Assembly (NCBI GenBank): GCA_019115805.1
Contig: DXCW01000041.1
Location: 1-38,583, forward strand
Direction: 5' to 3'
Length of the DNA: 38,583 nt
Source: Candidatus Sphingobacterium stercorigallinarum
GTDB taxonomy: Bacteria; Bacteroidota; Bacteroidia; Sphingobacteriales; Sphingobacteriaceae
Position 1 is the stretch's first letter; every line of letters begins with the position of its first letter. Made by a program: the position numbers and the translations under genes. The notes beneath the pieces are model-generated. The model was not told where the DNA came from, made no database searches, and worked only from the letters and a program-made list of their open reading frames with translations. This document shows positions 1 to 8,800 of the stretch, in pieces.

Positions 1-833
1 CTGACCGCTCCATAAATACCTAAATCTCCTTGTTGATCCTCAGACACCAGTCTAGGCAACATCATTTTATCTAAGTTCTCGTTAATGATGAAAGAAATAT
101 TCGCAATTAAAATAGGAAAGGTATACCACAACATCTCGCCAAGCAATCGCCGGTCCACGCCGAAGCGGAAGGTCGTAATCTGCGGGAGCAACAACAGGAC
201 AGTCAACACGCTAGCCACTAGATTCGCAATAAACACATTACCCAGCCAACCTTCTCTATACCAATCACCTGCAAAACTTGCCCAGAAAGCAGAGCCCTCA
301 CGCCACTCTGGCAACCAAGCCAGCAAGAAATAATTGACCAAAACGAAGGTCAATATGTTCAGCATTTTAATCGCACCATAGCGAATGGGGCGTCCTTCCG
401 CTCTGAGTTTGGCAAACGGCACCACGGCAACGGCATCCGCTGCTAGAACCAATGCCACAAACTTAACAAACTCAGCAAAATCGCCTACCTGCCCACCCCG
501 TGCCAACCAAGCCGCTAAGGGATCAACAAAACTGAATACGGTAAATAGAAAGATCGCCGTGGTCAATAAGGTAAGAAAAAAGCTATTATCGAAAACCCGC
601 TTCTTATCGCCCTCGACCTTTTGAAGGTATCGAAAATAGGTGGTCTCCATTCCGAACGCTAACACCGCATTAATTAGCGAAGCGTAGGCGTACATATTGG
701 TAAACACACCATACACCACCTCGTTGAACTTTCTTACAAAGAAAGGTGTCATCAGAAAATTGAGCATTCTCGAAAGAATAGTCGTCAATCCATAGATGAC
801 CGTATCGCTAACGAACTTTCGAATTGCTGACAC
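1..833 (-). CDS. Polysaccharide flippase (Wzx/MATE-like), 5' part, runs off the left edge
   Basis: The reverse strand is open from a GTG at 833 to the window edge (277 codons). The product is very hydrophobic. It starts SAIRKFVSDTVIYGLTTILS after the initiator and continues with further membrane segments, and near the edge it has NENLDKMMLPRLVS, typical of membrane proteins that flip lipid-linked O-antigen or capsule units across the inner membrane (MVF/PST superfamily). GTG is chosen because no ATG lies upstream in frame and it sits one base after the acylphosphatase stop, so the two genes are probably translationally coupled. The C-terminal half is outside the window. The superfamily is well supported; the exact substrate cannot be told. 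Confidence 0.82.
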   Translation of the reverse strand, partial: MSAIRKFVSDTVIYGLTTILSRMLNFLMTPFFVRKFNEVVYGVFTNMYAYASLINAVLAFGMETTYFRYLQKVEGDKKRVFDNSFFLTLLTTAIFLFTVFSFVDPLAAWLARGGQVGDFAEFVKFVALVLAADAVAVVPFAKLRAEGRPIRYGAIKMLNILTFVLVNYFLLAWLPEWREGSAFWASFAGDWYREGWLGNVFIANLVASVLTVLLLLPQITTFRFGVDRRLLGEMLWYTFPILIANISFIINENLDKMMLPRLVSEDQQGDLGIYGAV

Positions 834-834
834 G

Positions 835-1122
835 CTACTGATGGGGTTTCTTGATGATTTCAAAATTTCGGTAACCAAGCAGATCAGTCGATCGCTGGCA
901 AAGCACATCGCTCACTTCAGCCTTATCGGGTCCTTCTTTGCAAAACTCGAGTAGCGACTCTAATGCAAAAAGACTCCCCTCGGCCTCTATATAGACCGAG
1001 TGACCATCGGGTTGGTTATAGACCATGCCTTTAAGTCCTAAATGATCCGCTACCGCTTTGGTAGAGGCTCGGAAATATACACCCTGTACTTTGCCCTTTA
1101 CTGTGATCTTCCAATGCTCCAT
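835..1122 (-). CDS. acyP: Acylphosphatase
   Basis: This 95-residue protein has the full length of the acylphosphatase family, small cytosolic enzymes that hydrolyse carboxyl-phosphate bonds (EC 3.6.1.7). The signature GKVQGVYFRAST near residues 10-21 holds the phosphate-binding loop and catalytic Arg, and GMVYNQPDG near residues 32-40 holds the catalytic Asn. The ATG at 1122 is the only sensible start. The gene lies 57 bp downstream of the amidohydrolase and ends one base before the flippase GTG, so the three are probably one transcript. Its physiological substrate in bacteria is generally unclear. Confidence 0.93.
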   Translation of the reverse strand: MEHWKITVKGKVQGVYFRASTKAVADHLGLKGMVYNQPDGHSVYIEAEGSLFALESLLEFCKEGPDKAEVSDVLCQRSTDLLGYRNFEIIKKPHQ

Positions 1123-1179
1123 ATACCTACAAAGGTATAAGAAGAATTTGGTTTTTGAATCTAAAAATACGGCAGTCGA

Positions 1180-2346
1180 CTAACGGATTCGCTGCACTCG
1201 GGTTTGTGCACCTAACTTTAGGCCTTCCATCCCCGTTAAAAGAAGTAGGCCGGGTTTCTTCCCTGCTTCTAATGATCCCAGTTCCTCTGCCATCCCCAGC
1301 GCTCGAGCTCCATTCAATGTCGCCCATTGTAAGCTTTGGGTGAATTCAAGCTCCGGTACAGCTTCATGAATTGTTTTCAACTCTTCCAACATATCCAGGG
1401 TGTCATTCGAAGCCAAACTATCTGTACCTATGATCAGTTGTTGCCCACCCCAAAGAAAGTTCTCAATCTTAGGCAGTCTTCCTTCTATATAGAGATTGGC
1501 TTTTGGACAAAAACAAAAAAATACGTTTCGGCCCAATCGCTCCACAAAATCCAAGTCCTTCAGCGAGGTATAGGTGTTATGCACCAAAATCAGCGTATTA
1601 TTCATGGGGATATACGGGAGATACGATTGGAGGGAATTTCTAGCCTGCGCTTTAAAGTCACTCACATCCATACCCATCTTCTCATAAAAATCCAGGAATG
1701 CTCCTTTTCTATAGCGAAATAATTTATTCTCCTCTTCACTTTCCTGATTATGAATACTTAAGATATTATCCTCGCTAATCGAACGCTTCAACGATCTAAA
1801 CAAATGCTTCGATGCAGAATAGGGAGCATGAGGCGTGATCGAGGAATGTCGATAATCGAAATGGAACTCAATTTCTTTCGCTTGGTCCACGCGCCCTTGC
1901 ACATCTTCCGCCGCTAAGGCCATGACCTCAATGAAAGTGTGATATTTTATCGCACTACGCTCTTTGATTTTCGCTGTCAAAGCGGTGTTCACATGATCAC
2001 CAACCGCCTGTACTCCATTCTCATACATCTTTCGATCAGCGGCTTCAATGGCCGCTTCTACCGCTTGTTCGTCGTGACTTCCCCGCTCATTCATGACGTT
2101 CGTCAAAAATTCTGGCAGGCCGGTGTTTCGCGGCAACACATCCTTCATATGGGACAATTCCAGATGACAATGCGCGTTAATAAACCCAGGAATGAGTATC
2201 CCCTGAAAACGTTCGACGACGTCCTCGGAAATTTCCCCGGGGTGAAAAACACCTTGTATTACCCCCTGATCATTCATACTCACGATTCCGCCTTTTATCG
2301 CGGGACCGGAGACGGGCAATACCACATCCGCAGCATAATATTTCAT
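1180..2346 (-). CDS. Amidohydrolase of the MtaD/SAH-deaminase type
   Basis: A metal-dependent hydrolase of 388 residues in the amidohydrolase superfamily (TIM barrel). Visible are the N-terminal metal motif NAHCHLELSHM, a central TPHAPYSASKHL with a metal-binding His, HNQESEEE, and the late GTDSLASNDTLDM with the catalytic Asp. This arrangement fits the branch of adenosine, S-adenosylhomocysteine, methylthioadenosine and aminofutalosine deaminases; the exact substrate is not readable. The frame is open 24 codons upstream, but the ATG at 2346 is chosen because an AAGGAGG Shine-Dalgarno (2349-2355 on the plus map) sits just before it, one of the few clear ones in the window. It leads an apparent operon with acyP and the flippase. 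Confidence 0.86.
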   Translation of the reverse strand: MKYYAADVVLPVSGPAIKGGIVSMNDQGVIQGVFHPGEISEDVVERFQGILIPGFINAHCHLELSHMKDVLPRNTGLPEFLTNVMNERGSHDEQAVEAAIEAADRKMYENGVQAVGDHVNTALTAKIKERSAIKYHTFIEVMALAAEDVQGRVDQAKEIEFHFDYRHSSITPHAPYSASKHLFRSLKRSISEDNILSIHNQESEEENKLFRYRKGAFLDFYEKMGMDVSDFKAQARNSLQSYLPYIPMNNTLILVHNTYTSLKDLDFVERLGRNVFFCFCPKANLYIEGRLPKIENFLWGGQQLIIGTDSLASNDTLDMLEELKTIHEAVPELEFTQSLQWATLNGARALGMAEELGSLEAGKKPGLLLLTGMEGLKLGAQTRVQRIR

Positions 2347-2471
2347 GAACCTCCTTTTTGTAAATATGGCCAGCAACCCGACACGGCTACTGCACACTAT
2401 AAAGTTAACTAATTCCAAAGGGATTTTTAACTATTAATAGAAAAGTGGCAATTTTGTTACACCTGCTCTCG

Positions 2472-2503
2472 TTTGATTTTCCCCTACTAATAGTTTATAT
2501 TTG
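2472..2503 (+). promoter_or_regulatory. Bacteroidetes-type promoter of the TPP riboswitch
   Basis: TTTG at 2472-2475 and TATATTTG at 2496-2503 match the Bacteroidetes -33 (TTTG) and -7 (TAnnTTTG) boxes with a 20-bp spacer. The predicted start, near 2510, falls just before the riboswitch. The match is direct; activity is inferred. Confidence 0.75.
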
Positions 2504-2512
2504 CGGCATCAT

Positions 2513-2622
2513 ATAGGGGTGCCTTGTTATTTGCAAACACAAAGAAAGGCTGAGATTATACCCGGTATCGGATTTTACGCCGATGCGCACCTGATCTGGA
2601 TAATGCCAGCGTAGGGAAGGGA
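2513..2622 (+). promoter_or_regulatory. TPP riboswitch (THI element)
   Basis: The conserved blocks of the thiamin pyrophosphate aptamer occur in order: AGGGGTGCC at 2515, GGCTGAGAT at 2549, an ACCC block, ACCTGATCTGGATAATGCC at 2589, and the closing GTAGGGAA. It lies in the leader of the TonB-dependent receptor gene. Downstream, CCCATTG (2635-2641) and CAATGGG (2652-2658) form a 7-bp hairpin with no U-run after it, so the expression platform is more likely translational than a classic terminator. Expected effect: receptor expression falls when cellular TPP is high. Confidence 0.95.
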
Positions 2623-2685
2623 GGTTAAATAAGACCCATTGTAACCCCTTGCAATGGGAAGGTTTAACTCATATTTTCAATTATT

Positions 2686-5139
2686 ATGTTTCACAAGCTA
2701 TTGGCCATCGTCGCCTTTTGTTTGATCGTGCAAACCGGTTTTGCACAAACGCAATTGAGCGTGGTCGTCACCGAGAAAAATGGCGATCCCGCTTATCCTG
2801 CTACCGTTCGATTAGATGGTTTTTCTGTTACCACAGATAAACAAGGGAAAGCAGAGTTCCAAACGTTAACCGACAAAAATTACACGCTTCACGTATCGTA
2901 CATCGGTTACCAAGACGTCACGCGAACTATTAATCCCGCTCAAGAAAGCGAACTCCAGATTACACTCCAAGAGAACACGTACCGGTTTGAAGAAGTATTT
3001 GTCCAAGCTACTCGCGCCAAGGAAAATGCGGCGACCACATACAAAACGATCGGAAAGGAAGAACTTCAAAAATCAAATTTAGGGCAAGACATCCCCTACC
3101 TCCTGGATCAGACGCCAGGCGTGGTGGTCAGCTCCGACGCCGGCGCTGGGATCGGCTATACCAATCTCACCATTCGCGGTTCAGACAATGAACGAATCAA
3201 CGTGACGCTTAACGGTGTACCGCTGAACAACCCAGAGAGTATGGGCTCCTTTTTCGTCAATCTGCCGGATTTTGCATCCAATACACAAAGCATCCAGATT
3301 CAACGCGGTATCGGGACATCTACCAATGGTCCATCCGCTTTTGGGGCTTCGCTGAACATTCAGACAGACGCTTTAGAAACAACCCCTTATGCCGAATTCA
3401 ACAACACTTTCGGCTCATACAATACGTTAAAAAACACCCTGAAGGTCGGTTCAGGGCTACTCGCCGACAAGTATGCTTTCAATGCGCGTCTGTCGCGGAT
3501 CAGTTCGGACGGCTACGTCGATAGAGCGAGTTCCAATTTACAATCTTTTTACGTGGACGGAGGGCTGTACACCGACGCGCACACGTTAAAAGCCACTGTG
3601 TTCTCGGGCAAAGAGAAAACTTACCAATCCTGGTACGGATTGGCAGAGCCCCTTTTCACAGGTGACCACCAACGCATTGAGGAGTATGCCGACAACCTCT
3701 GGTTATTTGGAGAAGAACGGGAACGATTTCTCAATGGCGATCGACGGTACAACTACTACACCTATGATAATCAAACCGATAACTATCTGCAAACGCATGC
3801 ACATTTGCAATATGCCTATCAGGCCAATCAACGGTTATCGTTCCATACTACACTTCATTACACAAGAGGTGCTGGGTATTATGAAGAATATAGAAATTCA
3901 GATGATCTGAATCACTATCAAATCGCTCCCATCCAAATCGGTGACAATACCATCCATACGTCCGATTTGATTCGGAGACGGTGGCTGGACAATCATTTTT
4001 ATGGTTTAACCTATTCCCTACAATATCGCCCGATAAACGGTCTCGATCTGACTTTCGGCGGCGCCTACAACCGCTACAAGGGCAAGCATTTCGGCGAGCT
4101 AATCTGGGCACGATACGCATCAGATAGCGAGATAAATGATCATTATTACGATAATCAGGCAGAAAAAGATGACTTGAATTTTTACGCTAAGGCGGATTAT
4201 CGTCTTGGCGACTTTCTAGTGAATCTCGATTTACAATACCGGACAATCGACTACCAAGGGCAGGGTGATGACGATAAAATTAAAAACCTAGATTTCAGAG
4301 ATCAACTGCATTTTTTCAATCCTAAGATGGGGTTTACCTATTTTATCAACTCCGCATCGAACCTCTATGCTTCGTACGCTTTAGCACATAAGGAACCCAC
4401 GCGTAACGACTATGTAGAAAATCCCATCGGTGCTTTTCCCAAGCCCGAACGCATGCAAAATATCGAGACGGGTTACCGCTACCGAGGCCCGAAAGTCCAA
4501 ATGGGCGTCAATCTATACGGGATGTTTTATACCGATCAGCTCATTCCAACCGGCACGTTAAACGATGTGGGCACCGCCCTTCGCGTCAACGTAGATAAAA
4601 GTTACCGGGCCGGCATTGAGCTCGACGCAGGCTGGCAAGTCAATGGTTATTTTCATTGGAGCGCCACTGCCGCCTTAAGCCGAAACAAGATAAACGCATT
4701 CCAGGAGCATATCCCAATATATGACCCTGATTTTTCAATAGTAGATGAGGAAATCATCGAGCATTCTTCCACAACTATCGCCAAATCACCGTCAGCGGTA
4801 CTTTCTAATAATTTGACTTTTCAGGCAAGCGATCAACTCACCTTTTCGCTGCTCAGCAAATACGTCTCACGAAGCTATCTGGACAACACCTCAGATCAGT
4901 CGCGAAGTATCGCGCCTTATCTGACCCATAACGCGCAAGCGCGATATCGCTTTTCGGCGTTCGGGATCGAGAAAATTGATTTGAACCTCATGGTCAATAA
5001 TATCTTCAATGCCAAATATGCCAGCTCGGGGTATACCTATAGCATGATCATGCAATCGAGTGGTCAACGAGACTTTTTTAATTTTTATTATCCCCAAGCA
5101 GAAACACACCTGATGCTCGGACTCAACATTCGGTTTTAA
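2686..5139 (+). CDS. TonB-dependent outer-membrane receptor, probable thiamin importer
   Basis: The 817-residue product has a signal peptide (cleavage after about residue 20, TGFAQ), a carboxypeptidase-regulatory-like domain at about 22-95, a likely TonB box (EEVFVQATRA), a plug at about 115-230 (TPGVVVSSDAG, LTIRGSDNERINVTLNGVPL) and a C-terminal 22-strand barrel ending in the usual aromatic residue (LMLGLNIRF). TonB receptors use inner-membrane energy to import scarce ligands. Thiamin or its derivatives are inferred as ligand because a TPP riboswitch controls the gene; comparative genomics has proposed such receptors in Bacteroidetes. No thiamin permease (PnuT) or pyrophosphokinase gene follows: a terminator comes directly after the stop, so it seems monocistronic. 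Confidence 0.93.
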   Translation: MFHKLLAIVAFCLIVQTGFAQTQLSVVVTEKNGDPAYPATVRLDGFSVTTDKQGKAEFQTLTDKNYTLHVSYIGYQDVTRTINPAQESELQITLQENTYRFEEVFVQATRAKENAATTYKTIGKEELQKSNLGQDIPYLLDQTPGVVVSSDAGAGIGYTNLTIRGSDNERINVTLNGVPLNNPESMGSFFVNLPDFASNTQSIQIQRGIGTSTNGPSAFGASLNIQTDALETTPYAEFNNTFGSYNTLKNTLKVGSGLLADKYAFNARLSRISSDGYVDRASSNLQSFYVDGGLYTDAHTLKATVFSGKEKTYQSWYGLAEPLFTGDHQRIEEYADNLWLFGEERERFLNGDRRYNYYTYDNQTDNYLQTHAHLQYAYQANQRLSFHTTLHYTRGAGYYEEYRNSDDLNHYQIAPIQIGDNTIHTSDLIRRRWLDNHFYGLTYSLQYRPINGLDLTFGGAYNRYKGKHFGELIWARYASDSEINDHYYDNQAEKDDLNFYAKADYRLGDFLVNLDLQYRTIDYQGQGDDDKIKNLDFRDQLHFFNPKMGFTYFINSASNLYASYALAHKEPTRNDYVENPIGAFPKPERMQNIETGYRYRGPKVQMGVNLYGMFYTDQLIPTGTLNDVGTALRVNVDKSYRAGIELDAGWQVNGYFHWSATAALSRNKINAFQEHIPIYDPDFSIVDEEIIEHSSTTIAKSPSAVLSNNLTFQASDQLTFSLLSKYVSRSYLDNTSDQSRSIAPYLTHNAQARYRFSAFGIEKIDLNLMVNNIFNAKYASSGYTYSMIMQSSGQRDFFNFYYPQAETHLMLGLNIRF

Positions 5140-5168
5140 TCAGGTGAAACCGATTAGCATTCGCTTTA

Positions 5169-5201
5169 TCCCTCCTGCTGGCATTTGCAGGTGGGATTTT
5201 T
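5169..5201 (+). terminator. Rho-independent terminator after the TonB receptor
   Basis: TCCCTCCTGC (5169-5178) pairs with GCAGGTGGGA (5187-5196), with one T-T mismatch and an 8-nt loop, followed by five T. It lies 30 bp past the receptor stop. The rest of 5140-5361 holds no convincing gene. Confidence 0.8.
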
Positions 5202-5325
5202 CAGTTAGCGCAGCTGACCAGCCAAGCACTTATATCAATGACCAACGCGCTACACAAGCGTCCTTTCAATACGACAGCGAGCTCCTGTCGATTCCGACCA
5301 ATCCAACACAGCGCTGACTTAAGGT

Positions 5326-5356
5326 TTTGGGGTTCGCCTATTAGTTGCTACTTTTA
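5326..5356 (+). promoter_or_regulatory. Probable promoter of dtd
   Basis: TTTG at 5326-5329 and TACTTTTA at 5349-5356 (one mismatch to TAnnTTTG) are 19 bp apart. The box ends only 5 bp before the dtd ATG, so a transcript from it would be leaderless or nearly so. Confidence 0.45.
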
Positions 5357-5361
5357 CCACT

Positions 5362-5820
5362 ATGCGAGCAGTCATTCAGCGTGTCACCCGAGCCCAATGT
5401 CAAGTCGAAGACCAAATCACCGGCAGGATCGAAACCGGACTTGTTGTACTTTTAGGGATCGAATCCGACGATAAGCAATCGGACCTCGAGTGGTTGGTTC
5501 AGAAAATTAGTAATCTACGTATCTTTTCAGATGAAAACGGACAAATGAACCGATCGGTCAAAGAGGTCGACGGTGAAGTATTACTGATTTCTCAGTTTAC
5601 ACTATTTGCCCTGACGAAAAAGGGGAATCGCCCCTCATTTATGAATGCCGCCCCAGCTGCGTTAGCTGAGCCTTTCTATGAAATGGCCGGCGCCCGATTT
5701 GCTGAAACAATTGGAAAGCCCACGCAAATGGGCCGATTCGGAGCGGATATGAAGCTGGATTTACTCAACGATGGTCCGGTTACCATCATCATGAACACCA
5801 AAGACAAAGATCATTTTTAA
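5362..5820 (+). CDS. dtd: D-aminoacyl-tRNA deacylase
   Basis: This 152-residue protein matches the DTD family in length and motifs: the N-terminal MRAVIQRVTRA, the catalytic-site SQFTLFA near residues 76-82, and the cross-subunit NDGPVTI near residues 138-144. The homodimeric enzyme hydrolyses D-aminoacyl-tRNA (and Gly-tRNA(Ala)) and so proofreads translation in the cytosol. The ATG at 5362 gives the family-standard N-terminus. The MazG-like gene begins 7 bp after its stop, so the two are probably cotranscribed. Confidence 0.95.
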   Translation: MRAVIQRVTRAQCQVEDQITGRIETGLVVLLGIESDDKQSDLEWLVQKISNLRIFSDENGQMNRSVKEVDGEVLLISQFTLFALTKKGNRPSFMNAAPAALAEPFYEMAGARFAETIGKPTQMGRFGADMKLDLLNDGPVTIIMNTKDKDHF

Positions 5821-5827
5821 CTCCACT

Positions 5828-6154
5828 ATGACCATTAAAGAAGCACAAAAAATTGTAGACCAATGGATTAATGAGACAGGAATTCGTTATTTCAACGAAC
5901 TCACAAACACCGCTATCCTTATGGAAGAGGTTGGTGAAGTCGCTCGGATCATGGCTAGAAAATACGGCGAACAATCCTTTAAAAAATCCGATGAGAGCAT
6001 TGACCTGGCCGATGAGATGGCCGACGTACTCTTTGTATTAATTTGTCTTGCAAACCAGACCGGCATTGATTTGACCAGCGCCCTGCAGAAGAACCTAGAT
6101 AAAAAGAGCATTCGGGATGCCGAACGTCATAAAAACAATGAGAAACTACGTTAG
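5828..6154 (+). CDS. MazG-like nucleotide pyrophosphohydrolase
   Basis: A single-domain 108-residue all-alpha NTP pyrophosphatase. The metal-binding pattern EEVGEVAR near residues 33-40, followed by DLADEMADVLF near residues 61-71, is the EExxE...ExxD signature of the MazG/dUTPase-2 superfamily. Such enzymes convert non-canonical or excess NTPs to NMP and pyrophosphate as house cleaning. The basic, low-complexity end (RDAERHKNNEKLR) is common in the short Bacteroidetes form. It follows dtd by 7 bp. The nucleotide preferred cannot be read from the sequence. Confidence 0.9.
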   Translation: MTIKEAQKIVDQWINETGIRYFNELTNTAILMEEVGEVARIMARKYGEQSFKKSDESIDLADEMADVLFVLICLANQTGIDLTSALQKNLDKKSIRDAERHKNNEKLR

Positions 6155-6173
6155 CCCCATAGACCGATCTGCC

Positions 6174-6932
6174 TTACTTAAATAGAATTTCCGCGTACAC
6201 CGGCAAATGATCGGATGCGTTACGTTCGGGGATAACGCGGTATTCCTTCCATTCAAACGGCGTGCTCTTTAAAACCATAATATAGTCGATTTCGTTTTTC
6301 GTATTGACATTAGGCGAAGTGGGCGCGTTGGATTCGGTATTTCGAACGAAATACTGACTTAATATCTCTATTGATTTTGACCCCGGCTTTGCATTTAAAT
6401 CGCCTACTAGGATCAGTGGCCTGTTATACAGCTCGCCAAGTTCATTGATAAACTCTGCTTGCGCGATTCGGTTTTCCGCTTTGAGGTCTAGATGCGTATT
6501 GGCTAATGAAATCGTTTGCCCGCCGGGCAGTTCCACATCAATAATCGCTAAGGAACGGTTTTCACTTTTCACCGGCATCGGCAAATCGTAACGTCTTTTG
6601 CCCACGATTTTATGTTTGCTCAACAGCAACGTCCCATAATACCCATCTTCCAAATCTATGCCTTTTGAAAAATAATACTCCATCCCCGTCAACTCGGCTA
6701 ATTTCTCTGCCTGATTGATCATTTCCGACCTGGATACATGGATATCCACTTCTTGAATCCCGATAATTTCCGCGCCAGAATCATTGATGACCCGAGCAAT
6801 AGCTTCCATATCAATTTTCCCGGGTTCAGCAGGCGGGTTCGCGTGATGAATGTTGTACGTGAGCACTTTGACCTGTTGGGCGTGCAGGGCGCTGAAATAA
6901 AATAGACCGATAAGGAGGAGTAGCAATCGCAT
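6174..6932 (-). CDS. Exported endonuclease/exonuclease/phosphatase family protein
   Basis: The EEP fold is marked by TYNIHHAN, IGIQEVD, ANTHLD, GDLNAKPGS and the terminal SDHLPVYAEI, covering the metal-binding Asn, Glu, Asp/Asn and catalytic His. The chosen ATG at 6932 gives 252 residues starting with a clean signal peptide (MRLLLLLIGLFYFSALHAQ), so the enzyme acts in the periplasm or outside. The open frame extends 51 codons upstream, but that part runs through the ggt start region and is unlikely to be coding. Family members cleave nucleic acids, phosphoinositides or sphingomyelin; the substrate here is unknown. It is convergent with the MazG-like gene and divergent from ggt. Confidence 0.88.
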   Translation of the reverse strand: MRLLLLLIGLFYFSALHAQQVKVLTYNIHHANPPAEPGKIDMEAIARVINDSGAEIIGIQEVDIHVSRSEMINQAEKLAELTGMEYYFSKGIDLEDGYYGTLLLSKHKIVGKRRYDLPMPVKSENRSLAIIDVELPGGQTISLANTHLDLKAENRIAQAEFINELGELYNRPLILVGDLNAKPGSKSIEILSQYFVRNTESNAPTSPNVNTKNEIDYIMVLKSTPFEWKEYRVIPERNASDHLPVYAEILFK

Positions 6933-6985
6933 AAGAAAATGTTTTGAAGCAAAATAAGCATATCCCTTAGTATTCACAACTTTCT

Positions 6986-6993
6986 TATATTTG
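6986..6993 (+). promoter_or_regulatory. Possible -7 box of ggt
   Basis: TATATTTG is an exact TAnnTTTG match, ending 3 bp before the ggt ATG at 6997. No good -33 TTTG is seen at the usual distance. If used, the mRNA would be leaderless. Confidence 0.3.
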
Positions 6994-6996
6994 GAA

Positions 6997-8694
6997 ATGA
7001 AAAAACCTAATTTGATCTTTTTATTTATCGCAACGTTGCTTTTTTCGGCCTGCTCAACTAACCAGCAAACCGGCCAAAAAGACAACGAATTTAAAAATGG
7101 AGCCGTGGTTACAGCGCATCCCTTAGCTTCGGAGGTAGGGCTCGATGTATTAAAAAATGGCGGGAATGCAGTGGATGCTGCGGTAGCCGTAAAATTTGCG
7201 TTGGCGGTAGTCTATCCGAATGCCGGAAACCTCGGAGGAGGAGGCTTTATGGTTTACCGTAGCCATGACGGACAAATTAGCGCCTTAGATTTTCGAGAAA
7301 AAGCTCCTGGAAAGGCACACCGTGACATGTATTTGGACCCGCAAACGGGAGATCCGATTAAGGATCTCAGCCTGTATGGACATTTAGCCTCTGGCGTACC
7401 TGGATCGGTAGCCGGAATGGATGAAGCACATCAACGATACGGCTCACTTCCCTGGGACGAGTTGCTTGCGCCGGCCATCAAGTTGGCTGAGGAAGGATTT
7501 GAGATCACCGCACGTCAGGCGGACGAATTCAACCGCTATCAAGAACGCTTTATCAAGTTCAACCCGAATGGTGCCGCAATCATCCGGGAAGAACCTTGGA
7601 AAGAAGGCGATCGCTTCACGCAAACCCAATTAGCCGAGACATTAAAGCGAATTTCCGATCAAGGCCGAGACGGTTTTTATACCGGTGAGACCGCCGAATT
7701 GATCGTTACTGAAATGGAAAAAGGCGGTGGCATCATCACCTCGGAAGATCTCCAAAATTATCAGGCAGCTTGGAGGACGCCTATAGTAGGTCATTATAAA
7801 GGACACCGCATCATCTCCATGCCACCTTCTTCTAGTGGTGGGATTGCGCTGCTCGCGTTACTACAATCCGTAGCACATTATCCACTTGCAGAGTGGGGAT
7901 TTCAAAGCGACAGCAGCATCAGGGCAATGGTAGAAGCGGAACGTCGAATTTATGCGGATCGAGCTACGCATATGGGGGATGCCGATTTTTATGACGTCCC
8001 CGTCTCACATTTAACCGACTCGGCGTTCAATCAAAAGCGGATGAAAGCCGTGAATCTGCAGCAGGCCACACCGAGTGACTCCGTCAGTGCAGCGCAGTTT
8101 CCGGGCTACGAGTCAGAAGAAACTACCCATTACAGCATCGTAGATAAACAAGGCAATGCCGTTTCCCTCACCACAACAATCAACGGATCGTACGGTTCCG
8201 GTGTCTGGGTGGACGGGGCCGGTTTCCTAATGAATAATGAAATGGATGATTTTTCGGTCAAACCCGGTTCTCCGAATATGTTTGGACTACTTGGGGGCAA
8301 AGCCAACGCCATTGAACCCGGCAAACGCATGTTAAGCGCCATGACCCCGACGATCATAGAAGAAAACGGCCAGCTCAAAATGGTTGTGGGCACACCAGGT
8401 GGATCTACCATCATCACCTCGGTATTTCAAACCATTCTAAATGTACTCGAATTCGGGATGAACGCCCAAGAATCGGTCAATGCACCGCGCTTTCATCACC
8501 AGTGGAAACCGGATCGGATTGACGTGGAATCGGAAGCGATCTCATCGGAAATTCGCGAGAGCCTTACGCAAGATGGATACACCATTCATCCGAGAGGACC
8601 AATCGGCCGAGTGGAAAACATTCTGGTTTTAGAGAACGGATATCTACAAACGGGTGCGGACCCCCGTGGAGACGACAAGGCCGTCGGCTATTAA
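6997..8694 (+). CDS. ggt: Gamma-glutamyltransferase, lipoprotein form
   Basis: This 565-residue Ntn-hydrolase precursor carries the family hallmarks: GNAGNLGGGGFMVYR near residue 70, the autocleavage/nucleophile Thr in ESEETTHYSIVDKQGNAVSL, GSGVWVDGAGFLMNNEMDDF, and the oxyanion segment GTPGGSTIITSVFQ. It self-cleaves into large and small subunits and transfers or hydrolyses the gamma-glutamyl group of glutathione and related peptides. The N-terminus MKKPNLIFLFIATLLFSAC is a lipoprotein signal with lipobox FSAC, so the enzyme is probably anchored in the envelope. A TTG at 6991 is in frame, but the ATG at 6997 gives the classic signal peptide. Single gene, divergent from the EEP gene. Confidence 0.95.
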   Translation: MKKPNLIFLFIATLLFSACSTNQQTGQKDNEFKNGAVVTAHPLASEVGLDVLKNGGNAVDAAVAVKFALAVVYPNAGNLGGGGFMVYRSHDGQISALDFREKAPGKAHRDMYLDPQTGDPIKDLSLYGHLASGVPGSVAGMDEAHQRYGSLPWDELLAPAIKLAEEGFEITARQADEFNRYQERFIKFNPNGAAIIREEPWKEGDRFTQTQLAETLKRISDQGRDGFYTGETAELIVTEMEKGGGIITSEDLQNYQAAWRTPIVGHYKGHRIISMPPSSSGGIALLALLQSVAHYPLAEWGFQSDSSIRAMVEAERRIYADRATHMGDADFYDVPVSHLTDSAFNQKRMKAVNLQQATPSDSVSAAQFPGYESEETTHYSIVDKQGNAVSLTTTINGSYGSGVWVDGAGFLMNNEMDDFSVKPGSPNMFGLLGGKANAIEPGKRMLSAMTPTIIEENGQLKMVVGTPGGSTIITSVFQTILNVLEFGMNAQESVNAPRFHHQWKPDRIDVESEAISSEIRESLTQDGYTIHPRGPIGRVENILVLENGYLQTGADPRGDDKAVGY

Positions 8695-8800
8695 CGCCGT
8701 ATGATCTGATTTTTTCGAACGTAGAGACCCCGTTGTGCTGCGGAATGAAAGTTGGCAAAAGAAACGAGCGGCTCTCTAGGAAAGGAAGACAAATTGTGTC

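Noticed and set aside
85..624. Two short plus-strand reading frames
   Set aside because: They lie opposite the flippase, whose minus-strand frame is continuous and gives a recognisable membrane protein.
5148..5330. Hydrophobic plus-strand frame (LAFALSLLLAFAGGIFQLAQ) after the TonB receptor
   Set aside because: It has no start codon after the stop just upstream, and its hydrophobic part coincides with a good terminator hairpin.
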